Shown: one piece after another, positions 54,974-64,000 of the stretch | Layout: every line of letters begins with the position of its first letter | Position numbering within the stretch: position 1 is the first letter of the stretch | Origin: Betaproteobacteria bacterium | GTDB lineage: Bacteria > Pseudomonadota > Gammaproteobacteria > Burkholderiales > Burkholderiaceae_F | Length of the DNA stretch: 64,000 nucleotides | Direction: 5' to 3' | Assembly (NCBI GenBank): GCA_016861185.1 | Contig: BOKW01000002.1 | Coordinates: forward strand, 248,001-312,000 | Program-made: the position numbers and the translations under genes | Notes under the pieces: model-generated | Told to the model about the DNA's origin: nothing | The model's database searches: none | Seen by the model: only the letters and a program-made list of their open reading frames with translations

Positions 54974-56239
54974 ATGTCCGACAAGAAGGGCTCGAGCGAA
55001 AAACTGCTGTACTGCTCCTTCTGCGGCAAGAGCCAGCACGAGGTCAAGAAGCTGATCGCGGGCCCGTCGGTGTTCATCTGCGACGAGTGCATCGACCTGT
55101 GCAACGACATCATCCGCGACGAGACCGCGGGTGAAAGCGCGAGCGGCGTCGCCAAGTCCGATCTGCCGACGCCGCGCGAGATCTGCGAAATCCTCGACCA
55201 GTACGTGATCGGCCAGGAAAAGGCCAAGCGCATCCTGTCGGTCGCCGTCTACAACCACTACAAGCGGCTCAAGCACCTGACGTCGAAGGACGGCGTCGAG
55301 CTGGCCAAGAGCAACATCCTGCTGATCGGTCCGACCGGCTCGGGCAAGACGCTGCTCGCACAGACGCTCGCGCGGCTGCTGAACGTGCCGTTCGTGATCG
55401 CCGACGCGACCACGCTGACCGAAGCCGGCTACGTCGGCGAGGATGTCGAGAACATCATCCAGAAGTTGCTGCAGAACTGCAACTACGAGGTCGAGAAGGC
55501 GCAGAAGGGGATCGTCTACATCGACGAGATCGACAAGATCTCGCGCAAGAGCGACAACCCATCGATCACGCGCGACGTCTCGGGCGAGGGCGTGCAGCAG
55601 GCGCTGCTGAAACTGATCGAGGGCACGATCGCGAGCGTCCCCCCGCAGGGCGGCCGCAAGCATCCGAACCAGGACTTCGTGCAGATCGACACGACCAACA
55701 TCCTTTTCATCTGCGGCGGTGCGTTCGACGGGCTGGAGAAGATCATCCGCAACCGCTCGGAGAAGAGCGGCATCGGCTTCGGCGCCGAGGTGACGAGCCC
55801 GAGCGACCGCTCGGTCGGCGAATTGCTGCGCGACGTCGAGCCGGAGGATCTGATCAAGTTCGGTCTGATCCCCGAGCTGGTCGGCCGCCTGCCGGTGGTC
55901 GCCACGCTCGACGAGCTGTCCGAGGATGCGCTGGTGCAGATTCTGGTCGAGCCGAAGAACGCGCTGGTCAAGCAGTTCTACCGGCTGCTCGAAATGGAAG
56001 GCGTCGATCTCGAGGTCCGGCCCGACGCGCTGACCGCGATCGCGCGCAAGGCGCTGAAGCGTCGCACCGGCGCGCGGGGGCTGCGCTCGATCGTCGAGGC
56101 CGTGCTGCTCGACGTGATGTACGACCTGCCAAGCCTGAAGAACGTGGTCAAGGTCGTGATCGACGAGAACGCGATCGCCGGCGGGCATCCAATCCTGATC
56201 TACGCCGACCAGCCCAAGGTCGCCAGCGCACCGCGCTGA
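54974..56239 (+). CDS. clpX: ATP-dependent Clp protease ATP-binding subunit ClpX
   Basis: 421 aa AAA+ unfoldase. The N-terminal zinc-binding domain has Cys14, 17, 36, 39. Walker A is [12 protein letters not shown], Walker [10 protein letters not shown]; the pore loop YVGEDVEN and the ClpP-contact IGF loop (SGIGFGAEV, residues about 258-266) are intact. It recognises and threads tagged substrates into ClpP. It follows clpP by 34 bp; the gap to lon is 149 bp and has a separate heat-type promoter. Confidence 0.98.
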   Translation: MSDKKGSSEKLLYCSFCGKSQHEVKKLIAGPSVFICDECIDLCNDIIRDETAGESASGVAKSDLPTPREICEILDQYVIGQEKAKRILSVAVYNHYKRLKHLTSKDGVELAKSNILLIGPTGSGKTLLAQTLARLLNVPFVIADATTLTEAGYVGEDVENIIQKLLQNCNYEVEKAQKGIVYIDEIDKISRKSDNPSITRDVSGEGVQQALLKLIEGTIASVPPQGGRKHPNQDFVQIDTTNILFICGGAFDGLEKIIRNRSEKSGIGFGAEVTSPSDRSVGELLRDVEPEDLIKFGLIPELVGRLPVVATLDELSEDALVQILVEPKNALVKQFYRLLEMEGVDLEVRPDALTAIARKALKRRTGARGLRSIVEAVLLDVMYDLPSLKNVVKVVIDENAIAGGHPILIYADQPKVASAPR

Positions 56240-56297
56240 CCTGCTTCTCCCTTCGTTGCCTGCGGGAACGCCTGCGGCGGGCGCGACTCCAACGTGC

Positions 56298-56303
56298 TAG
56301 ATT
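56298..56303 (+). promoter_or_regulatory. Possible sigma70 -10 box (TAGATT) upstream of lon
   Basis: TAGATT lies about 86 bp before the lon ATG, with no clear -35 box. It could give basal lon expression beside the heat-type promoter. Confidence 0.3.
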
Positions 56304-56331
56304 CCCCGAGGCGGGCGCGCGCGACTCGGCT

Positions 56332-56360
56332 CTTGAGTTCCGCCCTGCGCATCCGCATTT
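56332..56360 (+). promoter_or_regulatory. Sigma32 (RpoH)-like promoter of lon
   Basis: CTTGAGT (56332-56338), 14 bp, then CCGCATTT (56353-56360) fit the heat-shock consensus CTTGAAA-N13/14-CCCCATNT with 5 of 7 and 7 of 8 matches. The start would fall near 56367, about 22 bp before the lon ATG. lon belongs to the sigma32 regulon in E. coli. Confidence 0.6.
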
Positions 56361-56388
56361 GTCGGGTTATCCCGACCTAGGACTCCAC

Positions 56389-58803
<2,415 letters not shown>

Positions 58804-58878
58804 GTCCCGCTCTTGCGCCACTGCGCCGCTCGTGGACGACGCATCGTCGTCCGCGAGTAATTCGGCGGGCCAACTCGC

Positions 58879-58908
58879 TTGACACTGCTAGACCCGCGCG
58901 GTTGAATA
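58879..58908 (+). promoter_or_regulatory. Sigma70 promoter of hupB
   Basis: A perfect -35 TTGACA (58879-58884) is followed by TTGAAT (17 bp spacer, 58902-58907) or TGAATA (18 bp, 58903-58908). Transcription would start near 58915, leaving a leader of about 105 bases before the GTG. Confidence 0.65.
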
Positions 58909-59020
58909 CGTTTCCGCACTCGCTCCAGCAACAACACCAGTGCGATGGGGCACGCGCCGAACACGACGCCGAAATCCGTTGAAAGAACTCGCTTACGCGC
59001 AACTTACGAGGGGGTTTTCA

Positions 59021-59293
59021 GTGAACAAGAGTGAATTGATCGAGCACATCGCCAAGCAGGCCGATATATCGAAAGCCGCGGCGGGGCGCGCATTGGAGGC
59101 TGTCGTCGGTGGAATTCGCACGTCGTTGAAGAAGGGCAATTCGGTCACGCTCGTCGGCTTCGGCACGTTCGCGGTCGGCAAACGCGCGGCGCGTACGGGG
59201 CGCAATCCGCGCACGGGCGCGTCGATCAAGATCAAGGCAGCGAAGGTTCCGAAGTTCCGCGCTGGCAAGGCCCTGAAGGATGCAGTAAACTGA
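59021..59293 (+). CDS. hupB: DNA-binding protein HU (beta type)
   Basis: 90 aa from a GTG at 59021 with GAGGGGG 9 bp upstream. The HU/IHF fold is complete: helix [46 protein letters not shown] (the beta arm, seen as [17 protein letters not shown]) and the C-terminal [14 protein letters not shown]. It compacts DNA non-specifically. The position after lon is the usual lon-hupB order. The transcript may continue into tRNA-Val, 47 bp downstream. Confidence 0.97.
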   Translation: MNKSELIEHIAKQADISKAAAGRALEAVVGGIRTSLKKGNSVTLVGFGTFAVGKRAARTGRNPRTGASIKIKAAKVPKFRAGKALKDAVN

Positions 59294-59340
59294 CGGCCTT
59301 GCTGCCAACTGCAGGATCGGTGAAGCGCGAGTGGTGACGG

Positions 59341-59416
59341 GGGTGCTTAGCTCAGTTGGTAGAGCGGCGCCCTTACAAGGCGTAGGTCGGGAGTTCGAGC
59401 CTCTCAGCACCCACCA
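59341..59416 (+). tRNA. tRNA-Val (anticodon UAC)
   Basis: 76 bases with the encoded CCA at 59414-59416. The acceptor stem GGGTGCT pairs with AGCACCC; the anticodon loop CTTACAAG has TAC. The T-loop is GTTCGAGCC. It lies on the same strand as hupB and 47 bp upstream of tRNA-Asp. Confidence 0.97.
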
Positions 59417-59463
59417 GTCCGCGGCGATCGCTTCGCGCGGCGATCGGGCAGCAGCCGACACGA

Positions 59464-59540
59464 GGAGTGGTAGTTCAGTCGGTTAGAATACCGGCCTGTC
59501 ACGCCGGGGGTCGCGGGTTCGAGTCCCGTCCACTCCGCCA
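59464..59540 (+). tRNA. tRNA-Asp (anticodon GUC)
   Basis: 77 bases with the encoded CCA at 59538-59540. The acceptor stem GGAGTGG pairs with CCACTCC; the anticodon loop CTGTCAC has GTC. It ends 16 bp before a strong intrinsic terminator, so tRNA-Val and tRNA-Asp probably leave on one transcript. Confidence 0.97.
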
Positions 59541-59556
59541 AGATCCGATAAGAAGG

Positions 59557-59582
59557 GGGCGAACGCGAGTTCGCCCTTTTTT
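59557..59582 (+). terminator. Intrinsic terminator after tRNA-Asp
   Basis: GGGCGAAC (59557-59564) and GTTCGCCC (59569-59576) form a perfect 8-bp stem closed by a GCGA (GNRA) tetraloop and followed by six T. It should end the hupB/tRNA transcript before ppiD. Confidence 0.92.
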
Positions 59583-59616
59583 GTCGATCCTGCAAACGCC
59601 TCTGTAAACGCTCGCC

Positions 59617-61539
59617 ATGTTCGACTCGATCCGGTCACATCGTCGCTGGCTGATGTTCTTCATGCTGGTGCTGATCTTCCCCTCGTTCGTCTTCTTCGGC
59701 ATCCAGGGCTACAACCGCTTTGTCGAAGGTGACAACGCGGTTGCGCGCATCGCCGGCAAGCCAGTTTCGGCGCAGGAACTCGAAGCCGCGCAACGCGAGC
59801 GCATTGAGCAACTGCGCCAGATGTTCGGCGACAACTTCGACGCCAAACTGTTCGACACGCCGGAGGCGCGCGCGGCCACGCTCGAGGCCCTGCTGTCCGA
59901 GCGCGCGCTCGCGCTCGAAGCGGCGACCGAGCACGTCCTCGTCAGCGAGGAGCGCCTGCGCGAGGTGATCGCCACGGTGCCGGCGTTCCAGCAGAACGGC
60001 AAGTTCGACTACGAGCGCTACAAGACGCTGCTCGCCGCGCAGGCGCTCAGCGAGCGCGCCTTCGAGCAGCGCGTGCGGGACGATCTCGTCCGGCAGACGC
60101 TGCTGCAGGCCGTCGCCGATTCGACGTTCTTTCCGAAGACCGTCGCCGAACGTCTGCTGCGCATCGGCGAGGAGCAGCGCGAAGTGCGGGAGTTGCGTTT
60201 CCGCCCTGAGGACTTTGCGGGGCGCGTCAAGGTGACCGACGAGACGATCGCTGCGTACTACGAAGCGAACCGGCGCGAGTTCGAGACACCCGAGAGCGTG
60301 AAGGCCGAGTACGTCGTGCTGACGCTCGACGACGTCGCCGCGCAGGTCGCGGCACCCGAAGCTGAGCTGAAGGCGTACTACGAGCAGAACAAGTCGGCGT
60401 ATGGCCAGCCGGAAGAGCGCCGCGCCAGCCATATCCTGCTCACCGCCGGCGAAGGCGGCAGCGCGAGCGACAAGGCGGGCGCGCGCCAGAAGGCGGAGGA
60501 GTTGCTGGCGCAGCTCCGCAGGAACCCGAACGACTTCGCGAAGCTCGCGCGCGAGTTCTCCAAGGACCCCGGCTCAGCCGCCAACGGCGGCGACCTCGGG
60601 TTCTTCGGCCGCAACATGATGGTCAAGCCGTTCGAGGAGGCTGCGTTCAAGCTGAGGCCCGGCGAAATCAGCGATGTCGTCGAGACCGACTTCGGCTTCC
60701 ACATCATCCGTGTCGACGAAGTCAAGCCCGCCACGTACAAGCCCTTCGAGGCAGTGCGCGCCGAAATCGAGCGCGAATACCGCCGGCAGCAAGCGCAGAA
60801 GAAGTTCGCAGAAGCCGCCGAACAGTTCACCAACACCGTCTACGAGCAGTCGGACAGCCTCAGACCGGTCGCCGACAAACTCAAGCTGCAGATCCAGACG
60901 GTCGACGCGCTGACGCGGGACGGCGTGCCTTCGAAACCCGGCGTGCCGCAGATCTTCACGCCTCGGCTCGTGCAGGCGCTGTTCTCCGACGACGCGATCA
61001 ACAAGAGGCGGAACACCGAGGCAATCGAAGTGACGCCCAACGCGTTCGCTTCGGCGCGCGTGGTCGAACACCGTCCGGCCGCGCTGCGCCCGCTCGCCGA
61101 GGTGCGCGACCAGATCCGCGCGCGCGTCGAGCGGCGCGAGGCCGCGCGGCTCGCGCGCGAGGCGGGCGCGGCGAAGCTTGAGGCGCTGCGCAAGTCGCCG
61201 AGCGACGCGGGCTTTTCCGCCCCGCGCACCGTCAGCCGCGCTGCACCCGAAGGGCTGCCGCCCGGCGCGCTGAACGCGATCATGCAAGCGCCTGCCGACA
61301 GGCTGCCGGCGTTCGTCGGCGCGGAGCTCGACGGCGGCGCGTACGCGGTGTTCCAGGTCCTGTCGGCGAAACTGCCGGAGAAGCCCGACCCCGAGCGTCG
61401 CCAGTTCCAGCAGCGCGCCTGGCAGCAACAGGCGGGTGCTGCCGACGATCTCGCCTACCTGGCCTCGTTGAAGAGCAAACACAAGGCGCAGGTGGTCGAC
61501 GCCGCGCTGAAATCCGCGGGCGAAGCCGCGAAGAAGTGA
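59617..61539 (+). CDS. ppiD: Periplasmic folding chaperone PpiD-like peptidyl-prolyl isomerase
   Basis: 640 aa. A short N-terminus and one membrane helix (about residues 12-30, [19 protein letters not shown]) anchor the protein in the inner membrane facing the periplasm. A SurA-like chaperone domain follows. One parvulin domain (about 267-370) has [30 protein letters not shown] and [12 protein letters not shown] long C-terminal helical part follows. PpiD helps proteins released from the Sec translocon. It lies after the terminator and needs its own promoter, which I cannot place in the 34 bp left. Confidence 0.92.
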   Translation: MFDSIRSHRRWLMFFMLVLIFPSFVFFGIQGYNRFVEGDNAVARIAGKPVSAQELEAAQRERIEQLRQMFGDNFDAKLFDTPEARAATLEALLSERALALEAATEHVLVSEERLREVIATVPAFQQNGKFDYERYKTLLAAQALSERAFEQRVRDDLVRQTLLQAVADSTFFPKTVAERLLRIGEEQREVRELRFRPEDFAGRVKVTDETIAAYYEANRREFETPESVKAEYVVLTLDDVAAQVAAPEAELKAYYEQNKSAYGQPEERRASHILLTAGEGGSASDKAGARQKAEELLAQLRRNPNDFAKLAREFSKDPGSAANGGDLGFFGRNMMVKPFEEAAFKLRPGEISDVVETDFGFHIIRVDEVKPATYKPFEAVRAEIEREYRRQQAQKKFAEAAEQFTNTVYEQSDSLRPVADKLKLQIQTVDALTRDGVPSKPGVPQIFTPRLVQALFSDDAINKRRNTEAIEVTPNAFASARVVEHRPAALRPLAEVRDQIRARVERREAARLAREAGAAKLEALRKSPSDAGFSAPRTVSRAAPEGLPPGALNAIMQAPADRLPAFVGAELDGGAYAVFQVLSAKLPEKPDPERRQFQQRAWQQQAGAADDLAYLASLKSKHKAQVVDAALKSAGEAAKK

Positions 61540-61564
61540 AGAGCCCGGCAGCGCCGGAAAACGT

Positions 61565-62644
61565 TCACTCGACCGTCGCGTCGAGTCCGTGCGCCGCGAG
61601 CGAACGCGCCAGCTCCGCGTAAGCCGCTTCCGAAGTGCTTGCCGGCCGCACTGTCGGCGCGACGTCGATGCGACCGAAGTTGCGGCGGATCGAGCGCTGA
61701 TACGCCGGGTCGTAGTGCTCGACGAGCAGGCGCTCGACCAGCGCATCCCACTGCCCTTGCCGCGCGAGCGATTTCCAGCTCTCGATCCGCTCGCGCCCGT
61801 GCAGTGGCACGAGGCAATCGAGCTGCGCGAACAGCGCCTGCGGATCCGCTTCGAAGTGCAGGTACTCGTCGCGCAGCAGGCGCACGCGTTCGGGGAGCGG
61901 CAACTCGACGCGCACGCAGTGCGCCGCGCGCATCCGTTCGATCAGCGCGTCTGGCACGCGCAGATCGCCGACTTTCCTGCTCTCGGACTCGACGAAGACC
62001 GGTCGCGCCGGATCGAACGAACGCAGCGTCCACCAGATGCGCGTCTCGAACATCTTCTGTGTCGGTTGCGGCTGCGCCGGCAGGCCGCCGAGCACCGACC
62101 CGCGGTGCTGCGCGAGCCGCTCGAGATCGAGCACCTGTGCGCCCGCGCGTCGAAGCTCGCCGAGCAGCCGGCTCTTGCCGCTGCCGGTGGTGCCGCAGAT
62201 CACGCGAAACTCGAAGCGTGCCGGCAGATCCTGCAGCGCGGCGACGACGGCGCGGCGATACGCGCGATAGCCGCCCTCGAGCTGCCGCGCGTGCCAGCCG
62301 ATGCGCGTCAGCACGTGCGTCATCGCGCCGCTGCGCGCGCCGCCGCGCCAGCAATACACGAGCGGCCGCCACTCGCGCGATTTGTCGGAGAACAGCGCTT
62401 CGACGTGGCGCGCGATGTTGCGCGCCGCCAGCACCGCGCCGCGCCGACGCGCCGCGAACGCCGACACTTGCTTGTGCAGCGTACCGACCTCGGCGCGTTC
62501 GGCGTCGTCGAGCACGGGCACGTTCAGTGCGCCCGGGACATGATCCTCGGCGAACTCGCCCGGGCTGCGCACGTCGAGGATCGCGTCGAATTGCGCGAGC
62601 TGGGCGAGCGCCTCATCGCAGGCGATCGGCGGGCGATCGACCAT
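61565..62644 (-). CDS. mnmH: tRNA 2-selenouridine synthase MnmH
   Basis: 359 aa (also selU/ybbB). The N-terminal rhodanese domain has the catalytic Cys98 in VYCWRGGARSG; the C-terminal part has a P-loop ICGTTGSGKSRLL near residue 150. It replaces sulfur by selenium at the wobble 2-thiouridine of tRNA-Lys, -Glu and -Gln, through a geranylated intermediate, and needs selenophosphate from SelD, not encoded in this window. The ATG is one base after the tesA stop, so the two form an operon. Confidence 0.94.
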   Translation of the reverse strand: MVDRPPIACDEALAQLAQFDAILDVRSPGEFAEDHVPGALNVPVLDDAERAEVGTLHKQVSAFAARRRGAVLAARNIARHVEALFSDKSREWRPLVYCWRGGARSGAMTHVLTRIGWHARQLEGGYRAYRRAVVAALQDLPARFEFRVICGTTGSGKSRLLGELRRAGAQVLDLERLAQHRGSVLGGLPAQPQPTQKMFETRIWWTLRSFDPARPVFVESESRKVGDLRVPDALIERMRAAHCVRVELPLPERVRLLRDEYLHFEADPQALFAQLDCLVPLHGRERIESWKSLARQGQWDALVERLLVEHYDPAYQRSIRRNFGRIDVAPTVRPASTSEAAYAELARSLAAHGLDATVE

Positions 62645-62645
62645 G

Positions 62646-63284
62646 TCAGCGCGGCGCCGCGAGCAGCGGCTTCAGGTGCGGCCACACGTTGTGGAGCATC
62701 AACGGCTGCGCCTTTTCGTTCGGGTGGATGCGGTCGGCCTGGAAGTACTCGAGCCGCTCGGCGAAGCCGTCGAGCAGGAAAGGCGCGAGCGCGACCTTGC
62801 GCCGGCGCGCCAGCTCCTCGAACGTGGATGCAAAGCGCTCGGCATAGTCGCGCCCGTAGTTCGGCGGCACGCGAACGCCGACAAGCAGTACGCGCGCGCC
62901 GGCGGTGCGGCTCGCGTCGATCATCGCGGCGAGGTTGTCGCGCATCGCGTTGACCGGCAGGCCGCGCAGGCCATCGTTGGCGCCGAGTTCGATCACGACC
63001 ACCGCCGGTCGGTGCTGTTTCAGCAACGCGGGCAGGCGCGTGCGCCCGCCGCTCGTGGTTTCTCCGCTGATGCTCGCGTTCACGACGCTATACTTCGCGC
63101 CGTCCCGCGCGAGGCGGTCGGCGAGCAGCTTCACCCAGCCGGTATCGCGCGGCAGACCGTATTCGGCCGACAGACTGTCGCCCAGCACGAGCACCACCGG
63201 CGCCTGCGCGGCGACGGCCGCGCAAGCCGCAGTCAGCAGGGCGATGCCGGCGAGCCAGCGCCGCGCGAGTCTTCCAGGTTTCAT
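62646..63284 (-). CDS. tesA: Arylesterase/thioesterase I TesA-like (SGNH hydrolase)
   Basis: 212 aa from the ATG at 63284 with GGAGG upstream. The signal peptide ends near AAVAAQA, so the enzyme is periplasmic. The SGNH blocks are visible: LGDSLSAEYGL with Ser37, the glycine in GETTSGGRTR, IELGANDGLRG, and DRIHPNEKAQ with the Asp-His pair. It cleaves acyl-CoA or ester substrates. It is divergent from a YbbA-type ABC ATPase gene across 24 bp, the same arrangement as tesA/ybbA in E. coli. Confidence 0.93.
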   Translation of the reverse strand: MKPGRLARRWLAGIALLTAACAAVAAQAPVVLVLGDSLSAEYGLPRDTGWVKLLADRLARDGAKYSVVNASISGETTSGGRTRLPALLKQHRPAVVVIELGANDGLRGLPVNAMRDNLAAMIDASRTAGARVLLVGVRVPPNYGRDYAERFASTFEELARRRKVALAPFLLDGFAERLEYFQADRIHPNEKAQPLMLHNVWPHLKPLLAAPR

Positions 63285-63308
63285 CACGGATGGGCCTCCG
63301 AGCCATCG

Positions 63309-64000
63309 ATGACGAACAACGCGCTCGAAGCCGAAGGGCTGACCAAGATCGTGCAGGACGCGACGGGCAGCCTGACCATCGTGGATGATATCAACCTGAC
63401 CATCGAGCCCGGCGAAACGGTCGCGATCGTCGGCGCGTCGGGCTCGGGCAAGTCGACGCTGCTCGGTCTGCTCGCGGGGCTCGACGTGCCGACGCGCGGC
63501 ACCGTTCGGCTGTTCGGGCAGGATCTGTTCGCGCTCGACGAGGACGGCCGCGCGCGCGTGCGCGCCGAGCGCATCGGGTTCGTGTTCCAGTCGTTCCAGC
63601 TTCTGCCGCATCTGAGCGCGCTCGAGAACGTGCTGCTGCCGCTCGAGCTGTCCGGCCGCGCGCCCGACGGGCAGACGCCGCTCGATGCCGCGCGCGCGCT
63701 GCTCGCGCGCGTGGGACTCGCCGAGCGCCTGTCGCATTATCCGAAGTACCTGTCGGGCGGAGAGCAACAGCGCGTGGCGCTCGCGCGCGCCTTCGTCGGC
63801 CGGCCGCCGATCCTGCTCGCCGACGAGCCGACCGGCAGCCTCGACGCGCGCACCGGTGCGGCGGTGATCGATCTGATCTTCGAGCTGAACCGCGAGCGCG
63901 GCTCCACGCTCGTTTTGGTCACGCACGATCCGGAGATCGCGGCGCTGTGCAGCCGGCGCGTCGAGCTGCACGCCGGACGGATCAAGGACGAATCAGGCTT
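63309..64000 (+). CDS. YbbA-like ABC transporter ATP-binding protein, partial (end off window)
   Basis: 230 codons are present and no stop occurs before the window ends. Walker A is GASGSGKST, the Q-loop FVFQSFQLLPHL, the signature LSGGEQQRVALARA and Walker B ILLADEPTGSLD, so the nucleotide-binding domain is almost complete. It is of the LolD/MacB/YbbA group that works with a MacB-like permease (YbbP), expected just outside the window. Divergent to tesA as in E. coli. The usual total length is about 230-240 aa, so little is missing. Confidence 0.92.
   Translation, partial: MTNNALEAEGLTKIVQDATGSLTIVDDINLTIEPGETVAIVGASGSGKSTLLGLLAGLDVPTRGTVRLFGQDLFALDEDGRARVRAERIGFVFQSFQLLPHLSALENVLLPLELSGRAPDGQTPLDAARALLARVGLAERLSHYPKYLSGGEQQRVALARAFVGRPPILLADEPTGSLDARTGAAVIDLIFELNRERGSTLVLVTHDPEIAALCSRRVELHAGRIKDESG

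Overview
The window reads as an ordinary chromosomal segment of a high-GC betaproteobacterium, most likely Burkholderiales. The evidence is the gene order bamD/rluD/pgeF/phaC-phaA-phaB-phaR/rimO, the block tRNA-Leu/tig/clpP/clpX/lon/hupB/tRNA-Val/tRNA-Asp/ppiD, the hpnCDE squalene genes, EnvZ/OmpR, and phaA, phaB and bktB products that look very like those of Cupriavidus. The assignment rests on recognised families and synteny, not on a search. No prophage, insertion sequence, CRISPR array or rRNA operon is visible.

Region 1 (1-7.8 kb, minus strand) is a ferredoxin-centred redox cluster. In transcription order it encodes a flavoprotein with a fused two-cluster ferredoxin domain (KorC-like), the two subunits of a 2-oxoacid:ferredoxin oxidoreductase (KorA, KorB), an NfnA/NfnB-like NAD(P)H:ferredoxin transhydrogenase pair, and the start of a further 2-oxoacid oxidoreductase subunit that runs off the left edge. 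Region 2 (8.1-14.2 kb, plus strand) is divergent to it and encodes the classical NAD-linked 2-oxoglutarate dehydrogenase complex (odhA, odhB, lpdA), with a small SHOCT-PspC membrane protein gene between odhB and lpdA. Two probable routes for 2-oxoacid oxidation, one ferredoxin-linked and one NAD-linked, therefore share a 355-bp intergenic region. Seven-base tandem repeats fill several gaps in these two regions.

Region 3 (14.3-22.1 kb) carries zapE, an envelope protein of unknown role, a PP2C phosphatase, a DUF465 gene coupled to a DinG/YoaA helicase, bamD, rluD and pgeF. Region 4 (22.2-31.2 kb) is the polyhydroxyalkanoate locus phaC-phaA-phaB-phaR with rimO, a GST, an EamA transporter and bktB. 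Region 5 (31.2-43.7 kb) holds a DUF4160/DUF2442 gene pair, a small membrane protein, serB, mfd, ispD-ispF-rhodanese, envZ/ompR, a small secreted protein and a DUF1800/DUF1501 pair.

Region 6 (43.7-52.7 kb) has tsaB-rimI-uracil DNA glycosylase, lplT, alr-radA and the squalene operon hpnC-hpnD-hpnE. Region 7 (52.8-61.5 kb) is the proteostasis block: tRNA-Leu, tig, clpP, clpX, lon with a sigma32-like promoter, hupB with a perfect -35 box, two tRNAs, a strong terminator and ppiD. The right edge has mnmH and tesA facing a truncated YbbA-like ABC ATPase gene. The least explained items are the Kor/Nfn cluster and its placement, the heptamer repeats, the SHOCT-PspC gene, the DUF4160/DUF2442 pair and the DUF1800/DUF1501 pair.
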